Source: Fusarium oxysporum f. sp. lycopersici 4287
Lineage: Eukaryota > Ascomycota > Sordariomycetes > Hypocreales > Nectriaceae
DNA length: 64,000 bases
Direction of reading: 5' to 3'
NCBI RefSeq assembly: GCF_000149955.1
Contig: NC_030986.1
Coordinates: 638,787 to 702,786, forward strand
The notes under the pieces are model-generated. The model did no database searches. It worked only from the letters and a program-made list of their open reading frames with translations, and was not told where the DNA came from. Position 1 is the stretch's first letter, and each line of letters starts with the position of its first letter. Shown here one piece after another: positions 31,258 through 41,500 of the stretch. A program made the position numbers and the translations under genes.

Positions 31258-34200
31258 ATGGCGACGGCCATGGAAGCGGCCGACCCTATGTCGTCACTCC
31301 AAAGGTCCGTCTCCCAGCACAGCAGCGCCTCATATGCGTCACACGCCTCTCACGTATCCCACACCTCGAACCGAAGCTCCAGAAGCAACCGAAGCGCAAC
31401 TGTCAGAGGCCCTCGCGGTCGAAAACGTCCCAGTCAGCCTGTTAGCTCTGCGAGCAGTATTGCTGCTAGCGACAAGAGTCTCACAAGCTTTCCTAGCTTC
31501 TCACCTGAAAGCCCAGGCAATGATCCTCTCAGCGGACAAGACGATGCACCCGACGACACTCCCGTTCCTCCGGTTGTGGCCCCGGATGTTGGGCGCAGTT
31601 CGATAGTTGATCTGACTGGAAGCTCAGATGCGCGAAGTGCCTTGTTCGAAGAGGATCACCCGGTGCGCAAGGTTCCGGGCTCGTTACATAACGCCGATGA
31701 CGAACATCTTCAACGCTTGATATCGCGGCACGGCGCCATTGGACTGGTCAGACAAATATCCGAAGACCTCGCACAACGAGATGCCCAGATCGCCAATATG
31801 CGCCGCCGCGCTGATGAACGAGAACGGGCCTTGCGCAAAATCATTCGAGAATGCGGCCTCTCTAACCTGGATCTTGAAACTCGCCTACGGACTGTTGAGG
31901 CTGAGCTACGCGCGGCCAACAAGGGACTCCGGAGAGAGGATACTGGATTAAGCGACCTCATGAGTGATGCAATGCAAGACACCGTAGTGGCTACTGCGTA
32001 CGGCGAGACAGTCGCTAAGGGCTCTACCATCCGCGCAAGCAGCCAGTCTTTCAGCAACCCTAGCGAGAACGGCAGCGGCAAGGGCACGTTAAAGGGGTGG
32101 AAAGATTACCTCTGGGGCTCTGGAACCGCAAAACGAGGTAGCCGTACGAACAGCATGAACGGCGAAGGAGTGAACCCTGCGACTGTGATTCGATCGCACT
32201 CTAGTATGGACCGACGACCAACGCTGCAGGAGGATCTCTTCAACCCTCCAGACACGCAATCTACTCGAAGTCCAAGCCGTGCGTCAAGTATTCAATCAGG
32301 CGCAACCGGCGAGCGCAAAGCATCGTCATCGCTTGCAAGCATGGCCCTTCGTTTAGTGGCGGGCGGAGCTATAAGTACACGCGAGGCTGAATCTCGAGGC
32401 CGTGCTACGAGCACTACTTCCAACAAGGGTGGTTCTCTCCGAGCTGTTTCGACTACAAGCAGCCGCGCGGGTCAGTCCCGAGCAGTATCGATTGCTGGTG
32501 GTCCCAAGGCTTTGATGGCGATGCGTAAAGCGACTCCAGGACCATCTGCTCAAGGATCAGGAAGATCACAAGGGCAAGAAGCGTGGGATAGCATGCGAGG
32601 TAGTCCTCCGGATAACTTATCATCTCGACAAGAGAGCTATGGGCCTGTGGAGATGGATGCCATTCGATCGCCAGAGTCACAGCCACCGACATTAACACAT
32701 ATTTATAACAACTTTCCGAACAGCGAATATCTGACGGACCGGTTTGGATTCATATACGACCAGCGACGCAAGAAACGACAACGCGAGGCGGCGCAGGTGG
32801 CTCGACATATTCGTAAGGGCAGTCGAACAGAGATGCTTGCAAACGGCCGAGGTGGCATCTCACCTAATGCATTAGAGGACCTTCCCAGCCCCAAGGGAAG
32901 TGTGTCGAGCGAGGGACGTCCTGAGAGCCTGAACAGCATGGAGGAGCGTAACGCGGAAGAGGGCAAAGCTAAGAGATGGACGGATTATCTCAAAATCGCA
33001 ACGTTTCCCACCGAACTCCTCAGTCACACACCAAGCATCGCGATACCATCAATCGAGGTTATGGAGGGAGCTCAAACACCTGAGCCAGAGCTGTACCCCA
33101 CCGAGCCTGTCAAGCCAGTAATTGTTTCAACCAACTCTGGTCTTATTCCATCAGCTAGCACAACTACTGCAGTAGACAGTGAGACCTCACAGCCCTCTCA
33201 GTCTGAATCATCCATCGCACTCACCAAGGACGATACCGAACCTGTCAAGTTGCTCCTGCAGCAACTGAGCGATGTCCACGATGCTCTTCAGCGTGAAAAG
33301 ACAGTTCGATGGAATGACTTTCTTCGAAAGGTTCGCGCGGAACGCAAGCGGGAGGGCGAAGCCGCTATTGCTGCTGCCAAGTCAGCTGCTGATGCTCGCT
33401 ACGAACAACCTGCCATGATCCTTCCTGAAACCCGAGTTGCCGATGGTGAGATGATTGGAGTTTCAGGACTTGGCGTCAAAGGAAAGGTTGGACGAGCTAA
33501 ATGGAACGAATTCAAAACCCTGGTTTTGGGCGGTATTCCTGTCACCTATCGCGCCAAGGTGTGGTCAGAGTGTTCAGGAGCTGCAGCCCTTCGTGTCCCT
33601 GGATATTATGAAGACTTGGTTGCTCAGACCGGTGAGGACGACGATGCTGTTGTTGTTAGTCAGATTCAGATGGACATCAACAGAACTTTGACGGACAACA
33701 TCTTCTTCCGTAAGGGACCTGGTGTCAAGAAGCTGAACGAAGTCTTGTTGGCGTACTCCAGACGCAACAAGGACGTGGGGTACTGCCAGGGAATGAATTT
33801 GATTGCTGCCAACTTGTTGCTCATGATGCCCTCTGCTGAGGACGCATTTTGGATTCTTACTTCAATCATCGAGAATATCCTTCCTCATGGTTACTACGAC
33901 CACTCACTCATGGCCTCCCGCGCAGATCAACAGGTGCTGCGACAGTATGTTTCAGCAATTCTTCCCAAGCTCTCAGCACATCTCGACTCTCTATCCATTG
34001 AGCTCGAGGCCTTGACTTTCCAGTGGTTCCTCTCCGTCTTCACCGACTGTCTAAGCGCCGAGGCTCTCTTCCGCGTCTGGGATGTCGTCCTCTGCACCAA
34101 CGACGGCAGCACATTTCTCTTCCAAGTCGCCCTGGCCCTTCTCAAGCTCAACGAAGGAAACCTCCTGCAATGCAACACGCCTGCCGGAATCTACACATAC

Positions 34201-34425
34201 ATCAGCCATCAAATGACAGAGCACGCCATCAGCATCGACGGTCTTCTCCAAGCAAGCGAGGGCCTACGAAAGGTAATTCGTCGAGAAGACGTTGAACAAC
34301 GAAGAGAAAAGGCTATTCAAGCCGAAAAGGATATGCTGATGGCTCGAGATGGAGACTCAGCTCGAAGCAAGCCCACAGCCGAGACGGAGAGCGAAACAGC
34401 TGCAACTCAATCAGGAGAAGAGTAA
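31258..34425 (+). CDS. TBC-domain Rab GTPase-activating protein
   Basis: A single frame of 1055 residues starts at ATG 31258; the frame is open further upstream but without an ATG. The first 700 or so residues are Ser-rich. They include a short heptad-like stretch near residues 140-230 (ERALRKIIREC, LETRLRTVEAELRAANKGLR) and an NNFPNSEYLTDRFGFIYDQRR motif near residue 483. The TBC domain follows at about 755-1000. It has GIPVTYRAKVW, the arginine finger in IQMDINRTL, the glutamine finger in VGYCQGMNLIAANLL, and ALFRVWDVVLCT. Both catalytic residues are present, so it should speed GTP hydrolysis on a Rab and so act in membrane traffic. The Rab partner cannot be deduced. Confidence 0.92.
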   Translation: MATAMEAADPMSSLQRSVSQHSSASYASHASHVSHTSNRSSRSNRSATVRGPRGRKRPSQPVSSASSIAASDKSLTSFPSFSPESPGNDPLSGQDDAPDDTPVPPVVAPDVGRSSIVDLTGSSDARSALFEEDHPVRKVPGSLHNADDEHLQRLISRHGAIGLVRQISEDLAQRDAQIANMRRRADERERALRKIIRECGLSNLDLETRLRTVEAELRAANKGLRREDTGLSDLMSDAMQDTVVATAYGETVAKGSTIRASSQSFSNPSENGSGKGTLKGWKDYLWGSGTAKRGSRTNSMNGEGVNPATVIRSHSSMDRRPTLQEDLFNPPDTQSTRSPSRASSIQSGATGERKASSSLASMALRLVAGGAISTREAESRGRATSTTSNKGGSLRAVSTTSSRAGQSRAVSIAGGPKALMAMRKATPGPSAQGSGRSQGQEAWDSMRGSPPDNLSSRQESYGPVEMDAIRSPESQPPTLTHIYNNFPNSEYLTDRFGFIYDQRRKKRQREAAQVARHIRKGSRTEMLANGRGGISPNALEDLPSPKGSVSSEGRPESLNSMEERNAEEGKAKRWTDYLKIATFPTELLSHTPSIAIPSIEVMEGAQTPEPELYPTEPVKPVIVSTNSGLIPSASTTTAVDSETSQPSQSESSIALTKDDTEPVKLLLQQLSDVHDALQREKTVRWNDFLRKVRAERKREGEAAIAAAKSAADARYEQPAMILPETRVADGEMIGVSGLGVKGKVGRAKWNEFKTLVLGGIPVTYRAKVWSECSGAAALRVPGYYEDLVAQTGEDDDAVVVSQIQMDINRTLTDNIFFRKGPGVKKLNEVLLAYSRRNKDVGYCQGMNLIAANLLLMMPSAEDAFWILTSIIENILPHGYYDHSLMASRADQQVLRQYVSAILPKLSAHLDSLSIELEALTFQWFLSVFTDCLSAEALFRVWDVVLCTNDGSTFLFQVALALLKLNEGNLLQCNTPAGIYTYISHQMTEHAISIDGLLQASEGLRKVIRREDVEQRREKAIQAEKDMLMARDGDSARSKPTAETESETAATQSGEE

Positions 34426-35039
34426 AAAAAGAGCCAGCATTAAAAAGTACGAGATAAGATAGAAGGTGTGATTGGATCAAGGATCTTTTTTCCTTTGGAG
34501 TTTTCTTTTTGTGTCTCAGAAAGGCCATGATACCCACACCCCTGAACCCCCAAGCATAGACGTGGTTATTGTTCAGGGGGAGTTGATGCATTACGACGTT
34601 GGGATATTATCGAATTAGAAGGGTTGCGAGGCATTGGCTTGTTCATATATGAGGGGTACAAGAATAAATACGAAAAGAATTATCATTACTATTTTCACAT
34701 GTGTCCTATGATGATATGGCACTTTCGAGGAAAACAGAATATCCCAGCTATCTTCCTTCTACTCATCTGTCTCTGAATTCACCCAAGGCTACAAAGAACT
34801 TGTAAACAACTTTCGGGATGGTCATTCACAAACGTCAAGAGCATTATTGTAAGGATTACTCAAGCCTTCGGATTGAAAAGCTAAACATAAGTTAAGAATA
34901 GTCTAAAGTCGTCGTCCCTCATGTCAATAAAAGTCCCATCTCATACTCTCCGTTTTGGTATCTAATGCACTGCGATCCTCTCGTTTTCCTTGCCATGGTC
35001 CTCGTCGTTGTCCTTGCCATTCGCGCTACCATTGCCATT
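34426..35039. other. Convergent 3' flanks of TBC and chorismate synthase genes
   Basis: These 614 bp lie between two stop codons on opposite strands. AT-rich tracts suit polyadenylation on both sides. I see no gene in it. Confidence 0.55.
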
Positions 35040-36308
35040 CTATGGTTTAATTGTAGACATCTTTCTCGCATTCTGTTGCATGAGAGCATCTGCCACCATA
35101 ATCGCCGCCATTCCCTCGACGATAGGGACAGCGCGAGGCACAACGCAGGGGTCGTGTCTTCCCTTAGCAGCGAGAACACCCTCGCCCGAGCCATCGTAAA
35201 GTGCTGTGATCTGGTCCTGGCTGATGGTGGCAGGAGGCTTGAAAGCGACTCTGAAGAAGATGGGCATGCCGTTGCTGATACCACCCTGGATACCGCCGGA
35301 ATGATTCGTCTTCGTTTGGAGTCTGGAGCGAGGAATGCCTGTCCTCTGGGTGGCGGCGTCGAGGGCAGGTGCTGGCACGAAAGGATCGTTATGCTTGCTG
35401 CCAGTCATCTCAGCACCATGGAAACCGGAACCATACTCGAAACCCTTGACAGCTGGAATGGACATCACACCGTGGGCAAGGCTAGCCTGGAGCTTGTCGA
35501 AGCAGGGCTCGCCAAGACCAGAGGGCACATTGCGGATAATGCAGGTGACTGTTCCACCAGTGCTGTCGTGCTCGTCGCGCAGCTCTGCAATGCGAGCCTC
35601 CATGGCTCGGCCAATGGCGTCATCAGGGCATCGGACTGGGAGGTGTTCATCAACCTGTTCGCGGGTGAGAGTCTCGGCGAGACTGAGGAAGGCAGGATCG
35701 GTGCTCATGGCTTCTGTATCAGCGAAAAGCTTGATGGTTCCGACAGAGCTGACAAAGGCAACAATCTCAATGTTGTAGGCCTCCTTGAGCCACTTCTCGG
35801 CAACAGCACCAGCGGCCACTCGAGCAATAGTCTCGCGTGCAGAGCTGCGACCACCACCTGACGAGGCCTTAACCCCGTACTTTTCGAGGTAGGTCCAGTC
35901 TGCGTGGCTGGGACGGGGGTACATGTCGATGGTCTTATCACCGTAGTCCCTTGGTCGCTGATCCTCATTGGGGACGGTCAATAGAATCGGTGTTCCGAGA
36001 GTGACGCCATTTTCGGTGCCAGAGTTAATGGTGACGCGGTCCTTCTCGTTACGAGGCGTGGTGATGGCCGATTGACCTGGTCGACGACGGTTCAGCTGAG
36101 GCTGGATATCGGCCTCTGTGAGGTCCAGGCCGGGAGGGCAGCCATCGATGATACACGAGATAGCCCTTCCATGTGACTCGCCAGCACTGTAAGACAAAGA
36201 GATGATTGTTAGCTGGACGGTTTGTCGATGGTGGGGTAGAGCCATGGACGGGCGGGAAGAAATAGAAACTTACGTCGTCACGCGGAAGATTTGCCCAATG
36301 CTGGACAT
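35040..36308 (-). CDS. ARO2: Chorismate synthase
   Basis: This enzyme makes chorismate from 5-enolpyruvylshikimate-3-phosphate with reduced FMN, the last step of the shikimate pathway. A 35-nt first exon (36274-36308, [11 protein letters not shown] plus two bases) joins exon 2 (35040-36186) across an 87-nt intron, giving 393 residues. Signature blocks are [47 protein letters not shown], the [12 protein letters not shown] segment, [28 protein letters not shown] and [17 protein letters not shown]. Both catalytic histidines (GESHG and SHADW) are present. The residue before GESH is Ala where many homologues have Tyr, Phe or Trp. It is divergent from the lipoate ligase gene, and a TGACTCA site lies about 395 bp upstream. 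Confidence 0.95.
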
Positions 36309-37284
36309 GATGATTGTAATGTGTTGATGATAGGGAAAGATAGAGTATTGGTTGATGAGTTGTTTGTTTGGACAAAGGAAGAAGAAAGATGGCGGCCGTT
36401 GGAGAATGGAAAGATGTGAGTGAGGCTGTTCTTGGTGGAGGGGGACTTCGTTCCTGCCGATTTCGGTCCAAATTTTTGTGCGTTTGGAAAGCGCGGGGGA
36501 GGGGCAACACGGTAGATGTTTTGTTAGAGATCTGATTGGCCAGCCAAGATAGCCTCAGTTGATGGCTTCAGAGGATCCCTAAGAATTATCAACTCTTGTA
36601 GAACAGACGCTAAGTTGTCAGATGAAAAACATTGAGCTATTAGATAACTTAGAAAGACCGTATTATATACCTGTCATTAAGCGACATCGGGGCGCTGTTG
36701 CTGTGACTCAATTGATGTTCATCCATGCATCTGGTCTGATTCCAAAAAGTCTGGATAATCGCTCTTCCGCTGTAAAGTCAGAGCCAATAGCTGTAGCTTC
36801 AGGGGCATACCACTAAAGCCAGATACCCAGATCCAAATACCTTAGTGAACATTCTCCATCTCAACGGATACAAAACGTCATGTCAAAACACATCTCGATC
36901 CAGATTATCAATCAAGACCTTTCTTCACTCGGTACTTTCCTTTTTCTGCAAGGCACAGCAATCTCACTAGTTTGGATGTTTCCCGAACCCGCACCCGCTA
37001 CCGTCTGTTGCGGAACTGAAACTGCCCCTAAAATTTACAGGGCTTTCAGCGCCCTATCTCCGGTGCGCGGCGGGGTCAACTTCAGTTGGAGTTTTCCGTC
37101 TCCGAGGCTGAGAACAACCGAACGGTTGTTTTCTCAACTCTTTTGCTCATTGGATACAGTAGCTTCAACGACGAATCTCATCCATTGCCTTGGATAATAC
37201 CGTATTTCCGGTCCAATTGCATGTCTATCTGTGACTTTATCTTATTAATTCCCAAATTCTATTCCGATATTGGCTCTTGCCATC
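36309..37284. promoter_or_regulatory. Bidirectional upstream region between chorismate synthase and lipoate ligase
   Basis: The two divergent starts are 976 bp apart. Besides the TGACTCA element the region shows no coding sequence. A pyrimidine-rich tract on the minus strand near 36360-36430 is probably the chorismate synthase leader. Confidence 0.55.
36704..36710. promoter_or_regulatory. Candidate cross-pathway control element (TGACTCA)
   Basis: The perfect 7-bp palindrome TGACTCA is the binding site of Gcn4/CPC1/CpcA-type bZIP factors, which raise amino-acid biosynthesis genes under starvation. It lies about 395 bp upstream of the chorismate synthase start. A 7-mer can occur by chance in 1 kb, so the call rests on the gene context. 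Confidence 0.45.
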
Positions 37285-38540
37285 ATGATGCGGCCCAATC
37301 GCTCGTTTCTGGGCTCAACGCCTCGAAACATATCACGACATTTCCCCTCATTATCAACCATATCAAGACGCCAATTCACCGATGCAGCATCTCATTCATC
37401 CAATAAGATCCAAGTATACACTTCAACTTCTCGTGATCCCTTCCTGAACCTCTCTGTTGAGCACCATCTTCTCCAGAAGACGCCCCCAGAGTCGACCATA
37501 CTCTTCCTCTACACCAATGACCCCTGTATTGTCTTTGGTCGAAACCAAAATCCATGGATGGAAGTGAATCTTCGAAGACTGGCCCAGTTCCGTAATGATC
37601 CTGCCAGCGTAGGTTGGACTGGTGGACCAGTGCAGCTCGTCCGTCGTCGTTCAGGGGGGGGCGCTGTTTTTCACGATGAAGGAAATGTCAACTTTAGCGT
37701 CATTTGCCCTCCTGCAGTCTTTGATCGGAACAAGCACGCCGAGATGGTCGTAAGAGCTCTCTCATCTCTTGGAAGGCCAAATACGCGTGTCAATGAGCGA
37801 CACGACATCGTTATAGATATCCCTGATGATCCAATCGGCACCTACAAGATCTCAGGGTCCGCGTATAAACTCACTCGTCTTCGATCTCTCCACCACGGAA
37901 CATGTCTCCTCCGCAGTCCAAACCTGACCAATATCTCAGGCATGTTGCGTTCACGCGCTGAGCCATACATCAAGACTCGTGGCGTTGACAGTGTCCGCAG
38001 CCCTGTCCGGAATGTCGGGATCGAGAATGCTGCTTTCGAGGCTGCCGTTGTGGAACAGTTTGCAAGCATGTACGGCAACTTCGATGTCCGGGAGGTCATC
38101 AGTGACAAGGTACTTGAGACGGATAGCATCAGCAAAGGGTACGAGGAACTACAGTCGCGAGACTGGATCTATGGCCAGACACCAAAATTCACCTTCTCAA
38201 CTTTCCCGTACGAGGAGGACCCTCGAGAGCGTCCTCAACTAGACTTTGACGTGGGTGACACATAGCTTGGCAGAGGCATATGACAAAGCAACTAACGAGA
38301 ACATAGACCAAGCTTCGTTTCGAAGCTAGACACGGTGTCGTAGACAAATTCACAGCCGAAGGTCCATCGTCTCCCGCTTCAGAAGATGGTCTGTCAGCAC
38401 TCACATCATCATCCATCTACAACGTCTCCAGCTGGGGCGCACAGCTTTCCCAAGCTGGCATGGCTGATGGCGATGCAGCAAAGGTCGGGCCATGGATGGA
38501 CGACATCTTGGGAGTCGACTTCACGAAACCCCAACAATAA
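37285..38540 (+). CDS. Lipoate-protein ligase A family protein, mitochondrial
   Basis: Exon 1 (37285-38250) and exon 2 (38307-38540) are joined across a 56-nt intron (GTGGGT donor, ACTAAC branch site, CATAG acceptor), giving 399 residues. The N-terminus is basic and Ser/Arg-rich ([20 protein letters not shown]), as for mitochondrial import. The BPL/LplA catalytic core shows [36 protein letters not shown] near residue 119, and [11 protein letters not shown] with the ligand-contacting lysine. The family attaches or transfers lipoyl groups to the E2 subunits of 2-oxoacid dehydrogenases and to the glycine cleavage H protein. The budding-yeast counterpart is Lip3/Aim22. The C-terminal tail in exon 2 is less conserved. 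Confidence 0.92.
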
Positions 38541-41500
38541 TGCCGCCGTTCTCTGAATAGGCTGCAACATGATACACGAAATGTCAGAGAGGTCAATACG
38601 AGCAATCTCTTCCGTGCTGTCCGTCTCTTTCCTACACCACTTCATGCTCCGAGCATTCCATTATTTTGCCCGGTTCTCATGTCATGTCTCACTCAGAACG
38701 CGAAGGCGAATCCGAATAGATCCGGTGACTGCCTAGCCTATTGGTTATAAGTAGCATATGAACTTGACACACCATAATAGGAATGCCCACACACCTTTCG
38801 GGGCAGAAGACAGCAAGGCTGGCTGAGCCTCGCACGCGTCGCGTTCAATCAAAAAGTACGCGTTGCACTTTCTTCGCCGCTTCACGGTCTGGGCCATACC
38901 TGGAACTAATATTGCTGGAAGCGAGCAACAGATTCCGGTGCCCAGCTGGTGGGAAGCTTGGGGGCAGCTAAGAGCATCACATGGCTTGTCAGCCGACATA
39001 GGGTCCAGCCCATCCATCACGCATCAAAAATTCCCAACATACGCAGCCTCTCGACAGTGCAGTCTGTGCTCAGCACCACCTCCCTCAGCCTCCCGCTGCT
39101 TGATAGGTGACAATCTTCATCCTGCCTTGCTTCCATATCCGGCGCACTGTCTAGATTTCATGATATGACTGGCTGGGTGGTTTTGACAAAGATCATTGTG
39201 TGGCTGCTAATAAAGCAGCTGCTTCTACGGTGGGGATTGTGAGACACTTGGCAAAGGTATTGGAATCAGATCACGGACTGCCGTGGCTGCCACGTACGAA
39301 GTGGAGGAAAGGGGGCAAGACCCCGAAAGATGTATGGGGTTGCAATCTTGAGCATCAGCTTGCTCGATAGCAGGTTTTTCGACACAAAGATCGACAGCCT
39401 TACGAAACAGCCGGCAAAAGGAGGCACAGGGTGTAAGAAATCTCCGGTATTAAGCTCTCTTTGCACTTCCACGAGACGTGACCAGTTTTTGGACAAAAAG
39501 AGCTGAGGAGACGTGGTGAAAGCGTTGGTCTTGTTGTGGACTTGTGAAATCCTATGGCGATATCCTTTAGAGTTTGTTTTGTATATTAGCCTTGCTCTAC
39601 AAAAATGTCCGGATTCTTGTTGCAACCCCTTCGGGAGTCTCTTGAGATCTTGAGATGGAGTGTACTAATCCACTCATAGTCCAAGAACATGGGCTCCGAG
39701 ACATGCATTGATGATCTCGCGTGGTGATTGCGACTCTATCGATTTCGTGCGCAGCGCTTAGGTTGTTCCGTTTTAGTGTCCTTACCAGAAAGGCGGCGTC
39801 AGGAGTTAACGCTGTGGTGATTGTAAGATAGAGTCCATCTCTTACGGGCGCAAAGTTGTGATGAGAGCTGAGTGGCTTCCGCTCTCCTGGGACCCTGGAC
39901 CCAGACTTTGAGTTAGGGCTGATCTGATGTAAGTCGTGTACAGCAGATAAGGCAGGGCTATTGTAATATTAGATATTCGTGTTTTTGACTTGATTCAAGA
40001 TTCTGAACTTACCCTGTTCATTCGGATGTCTTACCATGGGTCATGTTGACCTAAATACGGGTATCGTCGACATTAATCAATACGACCCTGAGTTGACTTG
40101 GGTGATATCCGGATTCGTATCAACGCAACCCTCATGAGACAGGAGACTATTCCTAAAACTCTTGAGCAAATCGATAGTTGATCTGGGGGTACGGTAGCCT
40201 GTGAGTAATCGATCAATCAATCAGTCATTAACCCTCCAACATTGCTCACCAAAAACGACATCATATTGACGTTGGACGAAGACATGCCTTGATTCCCCAC
40301 ACCACCAATACACATGAATGGATGGATGGGTACATGTCCCCATTTCTATCACCTTCTGGGATCCGCAAAAGCGAGCATGTTGTGCATGAGCATGAGCCTA
40401 CCCCGGCCCCAAGCTCACTCGCCCAACAGATAGCCTATGGAATTGTCTCTCGACAAGCTGCCCATTCCCGCCCGTGGCGTTCAGGGATGTCTGTTTGTCT
40501 CGAATCCAAAGGCACGGACACATGTGAAGGCTCAAAAGAAGACTGTTGACAGTCTCAACAACCAGATTTGACCAAGACTGCACCCACCATGTCTATCACT
40601 AGGCTTTGGAGGAGTAACCTCAACGCCGGCTCATGTCGTGTCGTTGATGGTATGATGCTGTGTTTATGGCCTAGTGAATGTCAGGGGTGTTAGATCCTCG
40701 TCCGTATCTCTCACTCAACCTGGGGCGATTTCCATGCGAAGTCCTCGGGTAGGTAGTGGAACTGTTTTGCTTGCTTTTTCTTCAACAACCCTGTTCCTGG
40801 TGTGATGATAATCACTCACACTCGCACCAACAAACCCGGTGAACGTAACAACTCCGCGCGTGTTTCATTTCAACCATTGATAGCAGCAATGTTCTATCTT
40901 ACTATTCAGATACCAGCCAGAGGAACTCATATCATAACCTAGAAGCTGTGTGCGAACGAGTCCAGCAATCCGATCTCATGAAGGATTGCGTAGCAATGTG
41001 GCTCAACTACCAACAGCCTCAGAAGTGCTTGGGCGATCACCGAGGCTGACGAATCAATCTAAGCATCATCACCAACTACTACTTGCCTTGATCAGTGGTG
41101 ACAAGGGTTTATGTGAACCTAGAGTTGCAATAAAACAGCCAAGTCTATCGTGTTCTGTCCCCAGGGTGCAAGAAAACTTGAGGCCTTAATAACATATGTC
41201 AAAATAAACACATCAAATAGTCCCCCAAGTTTGGAATAGTTTACCTAAGTCTTTTCGTCATCTGTGATGAAGATCCTAAGTTTTCTTTCCTCCCTCAGTC
41301 CATTTGGCTTATGGAGCACCATCTCCGGGAATTAGTGCATCTTTCATTTTGGCTGCCGTGTTCTGCTGGATCTGAAGATCTATTTGCAGTTCTGGTCAGC
41401 CAGTTTCTGTCCGGGGGAGGGGTACTAAGGTTTCTTAGCCATCAATCTGTCTGTGCCTTCATACAGGGGTAAGGCTGGTATCTGCGAGCAATCCCACGAG

